Part shown: one piece after another, positions 16,404-23,594 of the stretch | Numbering within the stretch: the stretch's first letter is position 1 | Layout: each line of letters starts with the position of its first letter | Assembly (NCBI GenBank): GCA_035318985.1 | Contig: DATHDP010000065.1 | Location: 1-25,808, forward strand | Length of the DNA stretch: 25,808 nucleotides | Direction of reading: 5' to 3' | Origin: VBAS01 sp035318985 | GTDB lineage: Bacteria > Bacteroidota > Bacteroidia > Chitinophagales > Chitinophagaceae | The notes under the pieces: generated by a model | Databases searched by the model: none | The model's input: the letters and a program-made list of their open reading frames with translations, nothing else | Told to the model about the DNA's origin: nothing | Translations under genes and position numbers: made by a program

Positions 16404-16977
16404 TACGTTTATATTCTAGTTCGGTTTTTTGCTTTAATAATATTTTTTGCAAATGCATTCTTGCTTTTGCAAGGTTTGATTTTGATGTGCCTTCGGCAAT
16501 ACCCAGTTTATTCGATATTTCATCATGACTTAATCCATCCATTACAAACAGGTTGAATACTGTACGATAAGCCGGGGATAATTGCTGGACTGCTCTTAAA
16601 ATTTCCTGGTATGATAATTTATCAAGCGCTGTTTCCTGTGCTGAAGCCACCTGTAGAGTGGTCGGGTCCGTATGTCCATTCAAATGCTTTTTGATCTTGC
16701 GATAATGATCAATAGCGGTATACACCATAATTTTCCTTATCCATCCTTTGAAAGAGGCGACAGTATCAGCATATGCCGGCTTGTATTTATGTATTTCTTT
16801 AAAAATTTTCAAAAAACCATCATTGAGAATTTCCACAGCATCATCATAGTTCCCGGAATAGCGATCACATATTGACATAGCATAGCCATAGAAAGAACTA
16901 TAGATAGTTTTTTGACTATCCCTATTGTTCTTTACACAACCTTCAATGTGTTCACTTAATTCCCGGGCTGTTAACAA
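16393..16977 (-). CDS. RNA polymerase ECF-type sigma-70 factor
   Basis: A 194-aa ECF sigma factor. Region 2 spans about 23-95 (IYSSFYGYAMSICDRYSGN, then AVEILNDGFLKIFKEI and FKGWIRKIMVYTAIDHYRK, the -10-recognition part). Region 4 spans about 123-182 (LSPAYRTVFNLFVMDGLS, then the helix-turn-helix DEISNKLGIAEGTSKSNLAKAR). No region 1 or 3 is present, as is normal for ECF factors. The adjoining membrane/barrel gene overlaps by 11 nt and likely controls it. A sequence TAATCTTTG on the minus strand about 110 nt upstream (near 17090) is a near match to a -7 box with one extra base. Confidence 0.9.
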   Translation of the reverse strand: MLTARELSEHIEGCVKNNRDSQKTIYSSFYGYAMSICDRYSGNYDDAVEILNDGFLKIFKEIHKYKPAYADTVASFKGWIRKIMVYTAIDHYRKIKKHLNGHTDPTTLQVASAQETALDKLSYQEILRAVQQLSPAYRTVFNLFVMDGLSHDEISNKLGIAEGTSKSNLAKARMHLQKILLKQKTELEYKRNAV

Positions 16978-17187
16978 TAGTGCAATATTTCGGTTAAATA
17001 ATCGTGGACAGAACCGCTAGGGTTGCTTTTGCTCCACAAATTACGCCAATTCCATGAGGCCAGAATGACCGGTTCCGAATTCCTGACACAAAGATTACGG
17101 TCAGAAGGTTGTCGGTTGAGTATTTTGTGAAAAACCCATTGCAGGTGAGCCAATTATTGTGCTGGTCAAATGAGGCCCAAAAGAAAT

Positions 17188-18459
17188 TCAGGCCAGGGAA
17201 ACTTGCTGATCGCTTTTTTTCATTTCATAAAAAACAAAATAAGCTGTGGCAAAAACTGAAATGATAAAATAGCCTGCTACAACATAATGATACCATGGCC
17301 AGTGTTGTGAAGAAAAAAACCAATCACCATAATAATAAATGATAAAAAGACCGGTAAGGGATTTTACCAGTTCCATATAAAAAGCATATCTGTTACCATC
17401 CATTAGCTCAGTATAGGCGTAAATGGAAATGAAAACAAAAGCTCCATAATAAAAAATATGCGGCTTATCTATCTGTGCAATAAAAGCAAAAAAATAAATG
17501 AGCAGAAAATAATTGAAAAACATTTGCGCCCAGCTCCAGGCAATAAAAGTTTTTGTAGCAGGAGTATCGAATTTTTTATAATTGTAAACGTCTGCAATGT
17601 AGTCAACAGGATATTTTTCTTTCACATCATCAGGCCGCCACCCGGTGGGCATGAACCAAATGCGAAATTTGTCTTTTATATTTTTTGTTCTCCATGCATC
17701 TTTGATCAGCAACCACAGGTGAATAAAATTGATCTTAACGGGATTCCATGTTTTTACCGGTCTTGTCACGCCATAAACAGGTTTTACATCATCAAGTTCC
17801 TGCTGAAAGGTGCCAAAAAGTTTATCCCAGAAAATAAATATCTGTGATAAATTTTTATCCATGTATTCCTTATTGATAGCATGGTGTACACGATGATGAG
17901 AAGGAGTGACAAGGATATGCTCGAGAAATCCCATTTTGCCGATCAATTGCGTATGATACCAATATTGTAAAAAAAGATGCAACGGCGCAACGATGGCAAT
18001 CACTTCTTTAGGAACTCCTAATAATGCGGCTGGTATAAGCAGGAAGGTAAAGAAGTTAATAAAGGTTGAGATCGATTGACGTAAGGCACAGGAAAGATTA
18101 AACTCCTCGCTGCTGTGATGTATGATGTGGTAGGTCCAGAAAAAATTTATTTTATGACACCAGCGATGTACCCAATAACCCTGGAAATCTATTACAAGAA
18201 ATGCGATGATGTAAAGGGGGATCGTTGCCTGTATATGAGTGATCGCAATTTTATCTACCAGCCAGCTATAAGTAATGATAGTAATACTGATACCAAGCAC
18301 ATCTTTTACAACATTGGTAATTCCGCTGCTAAAACTCGAAACGCTGTCAAGCCCACGAATAACGTTGAGGCCCTTACGCCACTCCACAATTTTTTCAACA
18401 AGGAAAAAAAAGAGAAAGAAAGGAACGGTGATATTTAAAAGTTTGCCGTAGAGTTCCAT
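17188..18459 (-). CDS. sterol desaturase/fatty-acid hydroxylase family, AGMO-like
   Basis: A 423-aa integral membrane di-iron oxygenase. The conserved His boxes are HRWCH (98-102), HIIHH (111-115) and HHRVHH (188-193), each on the cytosolic side and separated by hydrophobic helices; additional helices lie near 9-22, 55-68, 80-95 and 130-150. The C-terminal extension (residues about 300-423, several further helices) and the GWRPDD segment at 273-278 resemble alkylglycerol monooxygenase-like bacterial proteins rather than short sterol desaturases. It would hydroxylate or desaturate a lipid using O2; the substrate is unknown. It is the last gene of a tight operon, 24 nt after the YjbR gene. Confidence 0.85.
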   Translation of the reverse strand: MELYGKLLNITVPFFLFFFLVEKIVEWRKGLNVIRGLDSVSSFSSGITNVVKDVLGISITIITYSWLVDKIAITHIQATIPLYIIAFLVIDFQGYWVHRWCHKINFFWTYHIIHHSSEEFNLSCALRQSISTFINFFTFLLIPAALLGVPKEVIAIVAPLHLFLQYWYHTQLIGKMGFLEHILVTPSHHRVHHAINKEYMDKNLSQIFIFWDKLFGTFQQELDDVKPVYGVTRPVKTWNPVKINFIHLWLLIKDAWRTKNIKDKFRIWFMPTGWRPDDVKEKYPVDYIADVYNYKKFDTPATKTFIAWSWAQMFFNYFLLIYFFAFIAQIDKPHIFYYGAFVFISIYAYTELMDGNRYAFYMELVKSLTGLFIIYYYGDWFFSSQHWPWYHYVVAGYFIISVFATAYFVFYEMKKSDQQVSLA

Positions 18460-18483
18460 ATCAAGTAGATCGTTATAGTAAAT

Positions 18484-18834
18484 TTAGGATTTTTCTTTTC
18501 CTGAATACTTGGCTACAAGCTTTGGCGGTGCTGTTGTTTTCCATGCTGTTGTCAATGCATCAGTTAACATAGATTTCTTGACTTTTTTCAAGTTGATAAA
18601 AGTGGCGCCGTGCTTACCCCAGGCGCCGGGCACGGGAAAGATCACTTCTTTATCGTAGGCACAAAAAACGGACTGATCAATTGATGAAAGTTTTACCATC
18701 ACATAATTTTTATCAGCGTGAATGGTAGCGAATATTTTATTTTTTACCCGGAAACTAGTAAGATGAAAATGAGGTTTTTCTTCTGTTTCGGGTAATGATA
18801 ATGCAGCTTTTCTTGTTTGCTCAATAGATACCAT
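18484..18834 (-). CDS. YjbR/MmcQ family protein
   Basis: A 116-aa small cytoplasmic protein of the MmcQ/YjbR family (CyaY-like fold, possibly DNA-binding). Family marks are the start IEQTRKAALSLPETEEKPHF, the central strand pair NKIFATIHADKNYVMVKLS, and the aromatic turn PGAWGKHGATFINL near residues 68-81. No catalytic residues are known for the family. It lies 4 nt after the lipoprotein gene and 24 nt before the hydroxylase gene. Confidence 0.82.
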   Translation of the reverse strand: MVSIEQTRKAALSLPETEEKPHFHLTSFRVKNKIFATIHADKNYVMVKLSSIDQSVFCAYDKEVIFPVPGAWGKHGATFINLKKVKKSMLTDALTTAWKTTAPPKLVAKYSGKEKS

Positions 18835-18838
18835 TTTA

Positions 18839-19918
18839 TTATTCTTTCAATGCAACTGATAGAACTTTATTTCTTAAGGCACCTAATGGTTTTGGAGTAT
18901 TACAAAGTATCACATAAAATATTTTCTTTTCCGGCAGCCAAACATAATCAGCCCTGAACCCGCCTTGGGACCCTGTGTGACCGATCATGTTCTCATTATT
19001 TGTTTTTGTAATGAACCAGCAAAGGCCAATGAATGGAGGAAGGCTGTCTTTCCAGTTCGAAAGATCATAAACTGTTCTTGATCTTTTTATCCATGCACTG
19101 TCAAGAAAAATATTTTGCTGAATGGCTTGCTCATATTTCCAAAGTTCATTAACACTGCTCCATACCCCACCGTTACCTGCGGCCGCAAATGTGGGCTCTT
19201 CACCATAATCTTTTTCAAAATAATTTTTGCCATCAAATAAATAACCATGTGAAACGCCTGACTCAGGATAGGAGCCATCAGTGATAGTTGAAGTTTTCAT
19301 TCCGGCCGGCTCCATTATATTCTTTTTAATGTACTCCTGCCACTTCATACCAGAAACTTTTTCAATGATCAATGCGAGTCCATTGAAAGCAGGATTTGAA
19401 TAATTGAATCTTTCTCCCGGTTGAAATTCGAGGCTGTCTGCTTTTTTGATAGGCGCCCAATTCTCTTCATCTTTAGCTGATAAATAAAATACACTATCTC
19501 CCTGCACATTTCTTATATCTGGCAAGCCAGAAGAATGGGTAAGCAAATGATGGATCTTTATTTTTTTTGCGATCGAGCTGTCTTTAAAATCAGGAAAGTA
19601 TTTATAAATATTATCATCTATTGATAGCTTATTTTCTTTTGACAATTGTAAAATTCCAAAGGCAACAAAAGTTTTGCTGATAGATCCAACATTAAAAAGT
19701 GTATTGTTGTCGATCGCTTTTTTAGTAGTGATATCTTCTACGCCAAATCCTTTTTCATAAATGATCTTTCCGTCTTTTGCGATCAGTACGGCGCCACCCG
19801 GCTCAGCCGCTTTAAATACGGAGTCAAAAATTTTATCAAGATCAGATGAATAAGAGGGAGATTTATTATTGCAACTATTAAGTAAAATAATGATCGCAAA
19901 AAGAAAGGTGGTTCTCAT
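18839..19918 (-). CDS. class C beta-lactamase-like serine hydrolase lipoprotein
   Basis: A 359-aa serine hydrolase of the beta-lactamase/penicillin-binding class C (AmpC/esterase EstB-like) family. The type II signal ends in the lipobox LNSC (Cys16), so it should be a lipoprotein. The catalytic motifs are SxxK (Ser79-Lys82, in GSISKTF), YxN (Tyr173-Asn175, in YSNPAFNG), and HTG (314-316), replacing KTG as in many esterases of this family. These are commonly D-aminopeptidases, esterases or PBP4*-type enzymes; true beta-lactamase activity is not implied. It is the second gene of the operon, 22 nt after the DUF1801 gene. Confidence 0.88.
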   Translation of the reverse strand: MRTTFLFAIIILLNSCNNKSPSYSSDLDKIFDSVFKAAEPGGAVLIAKDGKIIYEKGFGVEDITTKKAIDNNTLFNVGSISKTFVAFGILQLSKENKLSIDDNIYKYFPDFKDSSIAKKIKIHHLLTHSSGLPDIRNVQGDSVFYLSAKDEENWAPIKKADSLEFQPGERFNYSNPAFNGLALIIEKVSGMKWQEYIKKNIMEPAGMKTSTITDGSYPESGVSHGYLFDGKNYFEKDYGEEPTFAAAGNGGVWSSVNELWKYEQAIQQNIFLDSAWIKRSRTVYDLSNWKDSLPPFIGLCWFITKTNNENMIGHTGSQGGFRADYVWLPEKKIFYVILCNTPKPLGALRNKVLSVALKE

Positions 19919-19940
19919 AAGCTTGTTTTGATATTATATT

Positions 19941-20357
19941 TCACTTTGCTAAAAATGGATTGGTGATCGTTTCTTTAAGCATTTTTGTCAGCACTTTAAT
20001 ATCAATATCACTTAGCTTGTTAAAATACAGGCAACCGCCACCTGTTTTATATTTTCCAAGATCCTTCATTAATGGTGCCATGCTTTGAAAGCCGGAACTG
20101 AAGTAAACAGTCATATTTTGTTTTCGGGGAGAAAAACCAGTAAGAAACCAATCACCTTCACGACCTGTCTTCGGAGACTTATAACGATAACTTCCAAAAC
20201 CAATGATGCTGGGTCCCCACATCTTCGGTTCTTTCTTTGTGATCTTTTTTAAAAGTTCAAGAAGTGCAAGGGAATCTTTTCTTTTTTCTTCATCTTTTAC
20301 AGCGTTGATAAACTTTTCAACCGAAGCGTTATTCTCTTTTGTTTTTAATTCGGCCAT
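19941..20357 (-). CDS. DUF1801 family protein
   Basis: A 138-aa cytoplasmic protein of the DUF1801 (YdhG-like) family, typified by the MAELKTKEN start, the KFINAVKDEEKRKDSLALLE helix, PKMWGPSIIGFGSYRYKSP and the strand MTVYFSSGF. I start at the ATG at 20355-20357; an in-frame upstream Met (20390) adds eleven atypical residues. First gene of the operon running to 17188. A TATCTTC, one or two bases from a -7 box, lies about 20 nt upstream on the minus strand. The family function is not known. Confidence 0.82.
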   Translation of the reverse strand: MAELKTKENNASVEKFINAVKDEEKRKDSLALLELLKKITKKEPKMWGPSIIGFGSYRYKSPKTGREGDWFLTGFSPRKQNMTVYFSSGFQSMAPLMKDLGKYKTGGGCLYFNKLSDIDIKVLTKMLKETITNPFLAK

Positions 20358-20434
20358 ATAAAAAGTTTTTTTGAAGATACGAAAACTCAAGATGTGGGGA
20401 ATTAGCCGATCTTTAATTCTTATACCTCGGTTTT

Positions 20435-20524
20435 ATGCCAATTAGCTATATGATATACGGTTCCTTCGGAGTATTGGCCATTGTGTTTATCATTTACCTT
20501 GTTAATTTAAAAAAACGCCGGTAA
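20435..20524 (+). CDS. possible 29-aa single-helix membrane peptide
   Basis: An ATG at 20435 opens 29 codons to TAA at 20522-20524. The peptide has a Tyr/Met-rich start (MPISYMIYG), about 16 hydrophobic residues (FGVLAIVFIIYLVNL), and ends KKRR. This is the shape of a real small membrane protein with a cytoplasmic basic end, and the frame stops cleanly after the positive tail. No Shine-Dalgarno site or exact promoter is seen, and it lies between divergent transcription units. I could not match it to a named family. Confidence 0.4.
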   Translation: MPISYMIYGSFGVLAIVFIIYLVNLKKRR

Positions 20525-20637
20525 CACTACAGGTAGTCAAGCCCCACTTGCATCTCGTCAAAGTTTCATGCGAAGGGGTAGCTTCTCATTTTAACTTGTG
20601 GCTAATTCAAAAATTATTAATAACTAAAATTTTCGCC

Positions 20638-21117
20638 ATGAAAAAGATCAATTATCAGTCCGTAGTTTTCCTTTCTCTTTTGCTCACAGTAAGTGCAGCA
20701 TTATCTTCATTTTCATCTACAAAAAATAATTTCGGTGGTGAGGGATTCGAAGTCTACTTAAACGACAAACTTGTTTTACAGCAGTACGGAAAAGAGATGG
20801 ATATAGTGAAGAATCTTCAACTGGATCAAAGTGCAAGTAACGGTCAATTAGCCATACGTTATTATCATTGCGGAAAGCCGGGAAAAAGCCGCACTGTTAC
20901 TATTAAAGACGAACAAAATGTTGTTTTAAAGGAATGGAAATTTGGTGATGCTAAGGATGCTTCTGCTAAGGTTTCCTGCAGTGTAAAAGATATTCTTACA
21001 CTTCCTAGAATTAAAGCCGGCAAGAAAGTGAATCTTTATTATGCAGCCAACGAGTTGCCAAATGGAAGATTGCTTGCAACACTTACTTCAGCAAGTAAAA
21101 GTGCAGCACAGCCATAA
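20638..21117 (+). CDS. secreted protein of unknown function
   Basis: A 159-aa exported protein. The start is the ATG at 20638 (MKKINYQS), directly followed by a classic signal peptide (basic end, hydrophobic core VVFLSLLLTVSAALS, cleavage near residue 25-28). An extended frame upstream (to 20548) would bury the signal and is rejected. The mature part has EVYLNDKLVLQQYG and YYHCGKPGKSRTVTI segments, predicted all-beta, with Cys residues in YYHCGK and VSCSV that could form a disulfide in the periplasm. The C-terminus is Ser/Ala-rich. I recognise no domain; proteins of this kind are widespread and unnamed in Bacteroidota. A good terminator follows. Confidence 0.75.
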   Translation: MKKINYQSVVFLSLLLTVSAALSSFSSTKNNFGGEGFEVYLNDKLVLQQYGKEMDIVKNLQLDQSASNGQLAIRYYHCGKPGKSRTVTIKDEQNVVLKEWKFGDAKDASAKVSCSVKDILTLPRIKAGKKVNLYYAANELPNGRLLATLTSASKSAAQP

Positions 21118-21145
21118 GTAAAATTTGTTCCAGAAGAATTTTTTG

Positions 21146-21168
21146 CCCCGATCTGATCGGGGTTTTTT
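21146..21168 (+). terminator. Rho-independent terminator
   Basis: A perfect 7-bp stem CCCCGAT / ATCGGGG around CTG is followed by six T residues. It lies about 30 nt after the secreted-protein gene. The T run overlaps the end of the facing lipoprotein gene; on the other strand the stem is not followed by T's, so it acts on the plus strand. Confidence 0.85.
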
Positions 21169-21643
21169 ATTGCCTTGTCCAGGTTTTGGTAATTGTAGCA
21201 GGCAGACCGTTTAGCGTTAATAAAAGGACCGATTGAAATTGAACGGAAGTCATATTGATAACTTGTTCTGATTCCGGCCCAAGGCCAAGAGGAGTATAAA
21301 CAAGATATTTAGTATCGACAATTTGCCACTCTGCGGGTTTAGTAACGGAACAGCTGAGCTTAAATGTCCCCGTTTTTTTAGCAGCCGACAAAGTATCCGC
21401 AGTGAAAGTATACAGGTTGTCCCTTTGGCATGGTGTCCATGTACTATAAATATCTCTTTCGGTAGTGCCATCGTTATTCCAATCGTAAGATACATCGCAA
21501 CTCAAGGCAGTTATTTTCCATGAGCCCACAAATTGTGAATCTGCATAGCCTTGCGGGTCATTATTTTTTTCGATCTTCAAATGATCATTACATGAAGAGA
21601 TAAAAAAAGCAGAAGTAAGTAAATATAGAAGAAGACGCCTCAT
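21167..21643 (-). CDS. lipoprotein, lipocalin-like
   Basis: A 158-aa protein with a type II signal peptide and lipobox ISSC (Cys18). The mature protein opens with a linker and then GSWKITALSCDVSYDWNNDG, a lipocalin-like first strand followed by an Asp/Asn-rich turn that could bind calcium. It goes on with TPCQRDNLYTFTADTLS, KTGTFKLSCS and EWQIVDTKYL strands; two Cys pairs are possible. Such small lipoproteins (DUF5004/lipocalin-like) are common in Bacteroidota and lack known functions. It faces the terminator of the convergent gene. Confidence 0.75.
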   Translation of the reverse strand: MRRLLLYLLTSAFFISSCNDHLKIEKNNDPQGYADSQFVGSWKITALSCDVSYDWNNDGTTERDIYSTWTPCQRDNLYTFTADTLSAAKKTGTFKLSCSVTKPAEWQIVDTKYLVYTPLGLGPESEQVINMTSVQFQSVLLLTLNGLPATITKTWTRQ

Positions 21644-21663
21644 ATCCGGGTTAATGATTCCGA

Positions 21664-21671
21664 CAAATTTA
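21664..21671 (-). promoter_or_regulatory. candidate -7 box of the lipoprotein gene
   Basis: The plus strand reads CAAATTTA, that is TAAATTTG on the coding strand, an exact TAnnTTTG match about 20 nt before the start. No matching -33 TTG was found. Confidence 0.3.
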
Positions 21672-21708
21672 ATACAATTAATGGCGTTAAGAAATAGATA
21701 TAGTTAAA

Positions 21709-22551
21709 TTAAAATTCAAATAGTGAGAGCTGCGCTTTGTTTATTTTAAGCTTTTTAATGATCCTTATCGGTCTCAGTTGAGGGTTGCTTTCGATACTAA
21801 ATAGCTCTGATTCCTTATGACGGGAGGCAATTACGACTTTTACCCCGCCTGCATACTGTGTAAATAGTTTATTTACGATATCCGGGTGATTATTGTTTTG
21901 CGAAAGATGGGAAAGTATTAATAATTGCAAACTCTCAGGTCTATGTTTCAAAAAAAGCTCTAGCGCCTGGTCATTGGATAAATGACCTTTATTGCTGCTG
22001 ATGCGCCTTTTCAAATGCAATGGATAAGACCCATTTTCAAGCATTTGTTCACAGTAATTTGATTCAAGGAAAACCGCATTGCAAAGCTTAAAATGTTTGA
22101 TCACATGCTTACAGGCATATCCAATATCCGTGATCACGCCAATATGAACCTTGTTATTCGAAACAATAAAGCTATGCGGATCGTTTGCGTCATGACTTTT
22201 AATAAACGGGATGATTGACAGATCCCCGATCGATACAGGGCTATTAGGTATAAAAGAAAATGTAAGACTTTTTTCAATTTCAAGATTAGAGTTTCGCAAA
22301 GTGTTTTGGGTGATATAAACCGGTAAGCTGTATTTTTTTGATAATACCCGGAGGCCGGCAATATGATCAGCATGTTCATGAGAAATAAAAATTGCTTTTA
22401 CGGCCCTGATATCAAGCCCCAGTCTTTTCATTCGTTTATCGGTCTCACGACAGGAGAGACCTGCATCTATCAATACTGCTTCATTCTTGTTACCGATATA
22501 ATAGCAATTAGCATTACTGCCTGAATTAAGTGATGCGATCTGAAGTGACAT
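21709..22551 (-). CDS. metallo-beta-lactamase-fold nuclease, YycJ/WalJ-like
   Basis: A 280-aa MBL-fold hydrolase. It opens with the strand IASLNSGSNANCYYIG, has Asp29 in VLIDAGLSCRE, and the metal motif HEHADH (His58, His60, Asp62, His63), then FLESNY and the SSNKGHLSN segment typical of YycJ/WalJ-type proteins, and SHLSQNNN. Family members are single-domain exonuclease-like enzymes; YycJ has been linked in Firmicutes to 5'-3' exonuclease activity and mutation avoidance. The last residues AQLSLFEF contain QLSLF (274-278), the canonical sliding-clamp-binding pentapeptide QL[SD]LF, which supports a DNA-repair or replication role. It is soluble, cytoplasmic and monocistronic. Confidence 0.88.
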   Translation of the reverse strand: MSLQIASLNSGSNANCYYIGNKNEAVLIDAGLSCRETDKRMKRLGLDIRAVKAIFISHEHADHIAGLRVLSKKYSLPVYITQNTLRNSNLEIEKSLTFSFIPNSPVSIGDLSIIPFIKSHDANDPHSFIVSNNKVHIGVITDIGYACKHVIKHFKLCNAVFLESNYCEQMLENGSYPLHLKRRISSNKGHLSNDQALELFLKHRPESLQLLILSHLSQNNNHPDIVNKLFTQYAGGVKVVIASRHKESELFSIESNPQLRPIRIIKKLKINKAQLSLFEF

Positions 22552-23021
22552 AGTCTGTAAAAATAAGAATTATGACTGTGTGGGTATCCAAAGGCGGTAT
22601 TTACCCGGAAAAAAAATATTTTTTTATTGACATTTAAATTGGGCGGGGGCCGGTGATATATTTTCCCAATGAGAAAGAACATCTATGGACTTTTTACCAT
22701 TGGGAAATCACTTTAGATATCATTTAGAGGTTTGCTTTTTTCATTGGCAAATTCAAAATTTCAATCGTTTCAATTTTTTGAGAGTTCCTTTAAAGCATTC
22801 TCTGGGTAAGGGTTTTATAGGAATGCCGATTCTGGGACACACCACAGTACAGTTAGTTATTCATGTGTAATGGAAGTTTATTTGAGAGGAGTAAACTCAA
22901 TTCGATAATTCATCATCAATTGAGTGAAAATCCGCTCGTCATTTGATCCTTCATTGGGGGAAAAGGCAACTTTTACAATTTCTCAGAGGGAAAATGTGAA
23001 TAGAAAAAAGTTATAATCAAT
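22552..23021. other. intergenic region with CATTGG repeats and a 10-bp inverted repeat
   Basis: About 470 nt without a credible gene. It holds a perfect 10-bp inverted repeat, TTTCCCAATG (22662-22671) with CATTGGGAAA (22698-22707), 26 nt apart. Related CATTGG segments stand at 22742 and 22952. An 8-bp inverted repeat ACTCAATT (22895-22902) / AATTGAGT (22918-22925) also occurs. Short open frames here have no family resemblance. It may be long regulatory DNA for the SWIB gene or a decayed element. Confidence 0.4.
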
Positions 23022-23050
23022 TTGGTGGAATGTAAAAAACTATATATTTG
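23022..23050 (+). promoter_or_regulatory. Bacteroidota sigma-A promoter of the SWIB gene
   Basis: TTG at 23022-23024 (-33) and TATATTTG at 23043-23050 (-7, TAnnTTTG) are separated by 18 nt, the standard arrangement for the Bacteroidota primary sigma factor. The ATG follows about 48 nt later. This is the clearest promoter in the window. Confidence 0.65.
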
Positions 23051-23097
23051 GTACAGTAATGACTAATCCCATTAGAAATTTTTAAATCCAAAAAATC

Positions 23098-23505
23098 ATG
23101 GCAACAAAGAAAAAAGCAGTTAAAAAAGCAGTTAAGAAAGCTGTAGTTAAGAAAGCAGTTAAAAAAGCTGTAGTTAAAAAAGCAATTAAAAAAGCTATTG
23201 TTAAAAAGGCAATTAAAAAAGCTGTCGTTAAGAAAGCTATCAAGAAAAAAGTTGCCCGTAAGCCAAATGCTGCTTTCATGAAAGCATTGACTCCAAGTTC
23301 AACACTATCCGGAGCTATCGGCGCTAGTGCAGTTCCCCGCACAGAAGCTGTTAAAAAGATCTGGGATTATATTAAGAAAAATAATCTCCAGGACAAAGCA
23401 AATAGACGCATGATCAATGCCGATGAGAAATTAAGACCTCTCTTTGGTAAAGACCAGGTTTCTATGTTTGATCTTGCTAAGATCCTTTCTAAACATCTTA
23501 GTTAA
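23098..23505 (+). CDS. SWIB/MDM2-domain protein with histone-H1-like Lys-rich tail
   Basis: A 135-aa protein. Residues 1-55 are a Lys/Ala/Val tail built from five 9-residue units of the type KKAVKKAVV (9-17, 18-26, 27-35, 36-44, 45-53). Residues 57-135 form a SWIB/MDM2 domain (FMKALTPSSTLSGAIG, then EAVKKIWDYIKKNNLQDKAN, KLRPLFGKDQVSMFDLAKIL). The tail resembles bacterial histone-H1-like proteins and would bind DNA nonspecifically; SWIB domains in eukaryotes belong to chromatin-remodelling complexes and occur in some bacteria fused to H1-like tails. A nucleoid-associated role is likely. The gene has a strong promoter and its own terminator, fitting an abundant protein. Confidence 0.9.
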   Translation: MATKKKAVKKAVKKAVVKKAVKKAVVKKAIKKAIVKKAIKKAVVKKAIKKKVARKPNAAFMKALTPSSTLSGAIGASAVPRTEAVKKIWDYIKKNNLQDKANRRMINADEKLRPLFGKDQVSMFDLAKILSKHLS

Positions 23506-23521
23506 GAAATTACTTTATTTG

Positions 23522-23553
23522 AAAACGGGCTTCTTAACAGGGCCCGTTTTTTT
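23522..23553 (+). terminator. Rho-independent terminator
   Basis: AAAACGGGC and GCCCGTTTT form a perfect 9-bp stem around an 11-nt loop, with the T run continuing to 23553. It ends the SWIB transcript 17 nt after its stop codon. Confidence 0.85.
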
Positions 23554-23594
23554 ATTGCGAGGTGAAGCCGAAGCAATCTCATCTTAGTTTTATC

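Noticed and set aside
15588..16419. Several Phe/Leu/Ser-rich plus-strand frames opposite the beta-barrel gene.
   Set aside because: They are the complement of the Lys/Glu/Thr-rich linker and barrel; the minus-strand gene is overlapped by and coupled to the sigma factor.
18839..19918. The serine hydrolase as an antibiotic-resistance beta-lactamase.
   Set aside because: SxxK, YxN and HTG motifs are shared with esterases and peptidases of the class C family; the lipoprotein form and operon context give no support for a resistance role.
22685..22870. A 61-codon plus-strand frame in the gap before the SWIB gene.
   Set aside because: No recognisable domain, no ribosome-binding site, and it includes one arm of the 10-bp inverted repeat.
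23082..23342. Minus-strand open frame of repetitive Leu/Thr/Ala/Phe residues opposite the SWIB gene.
   Set aside because: It is the antisense shadow of the Lys-rich repeat; the plus strand has the promoter, terminator and a recognisable SWIB domain.
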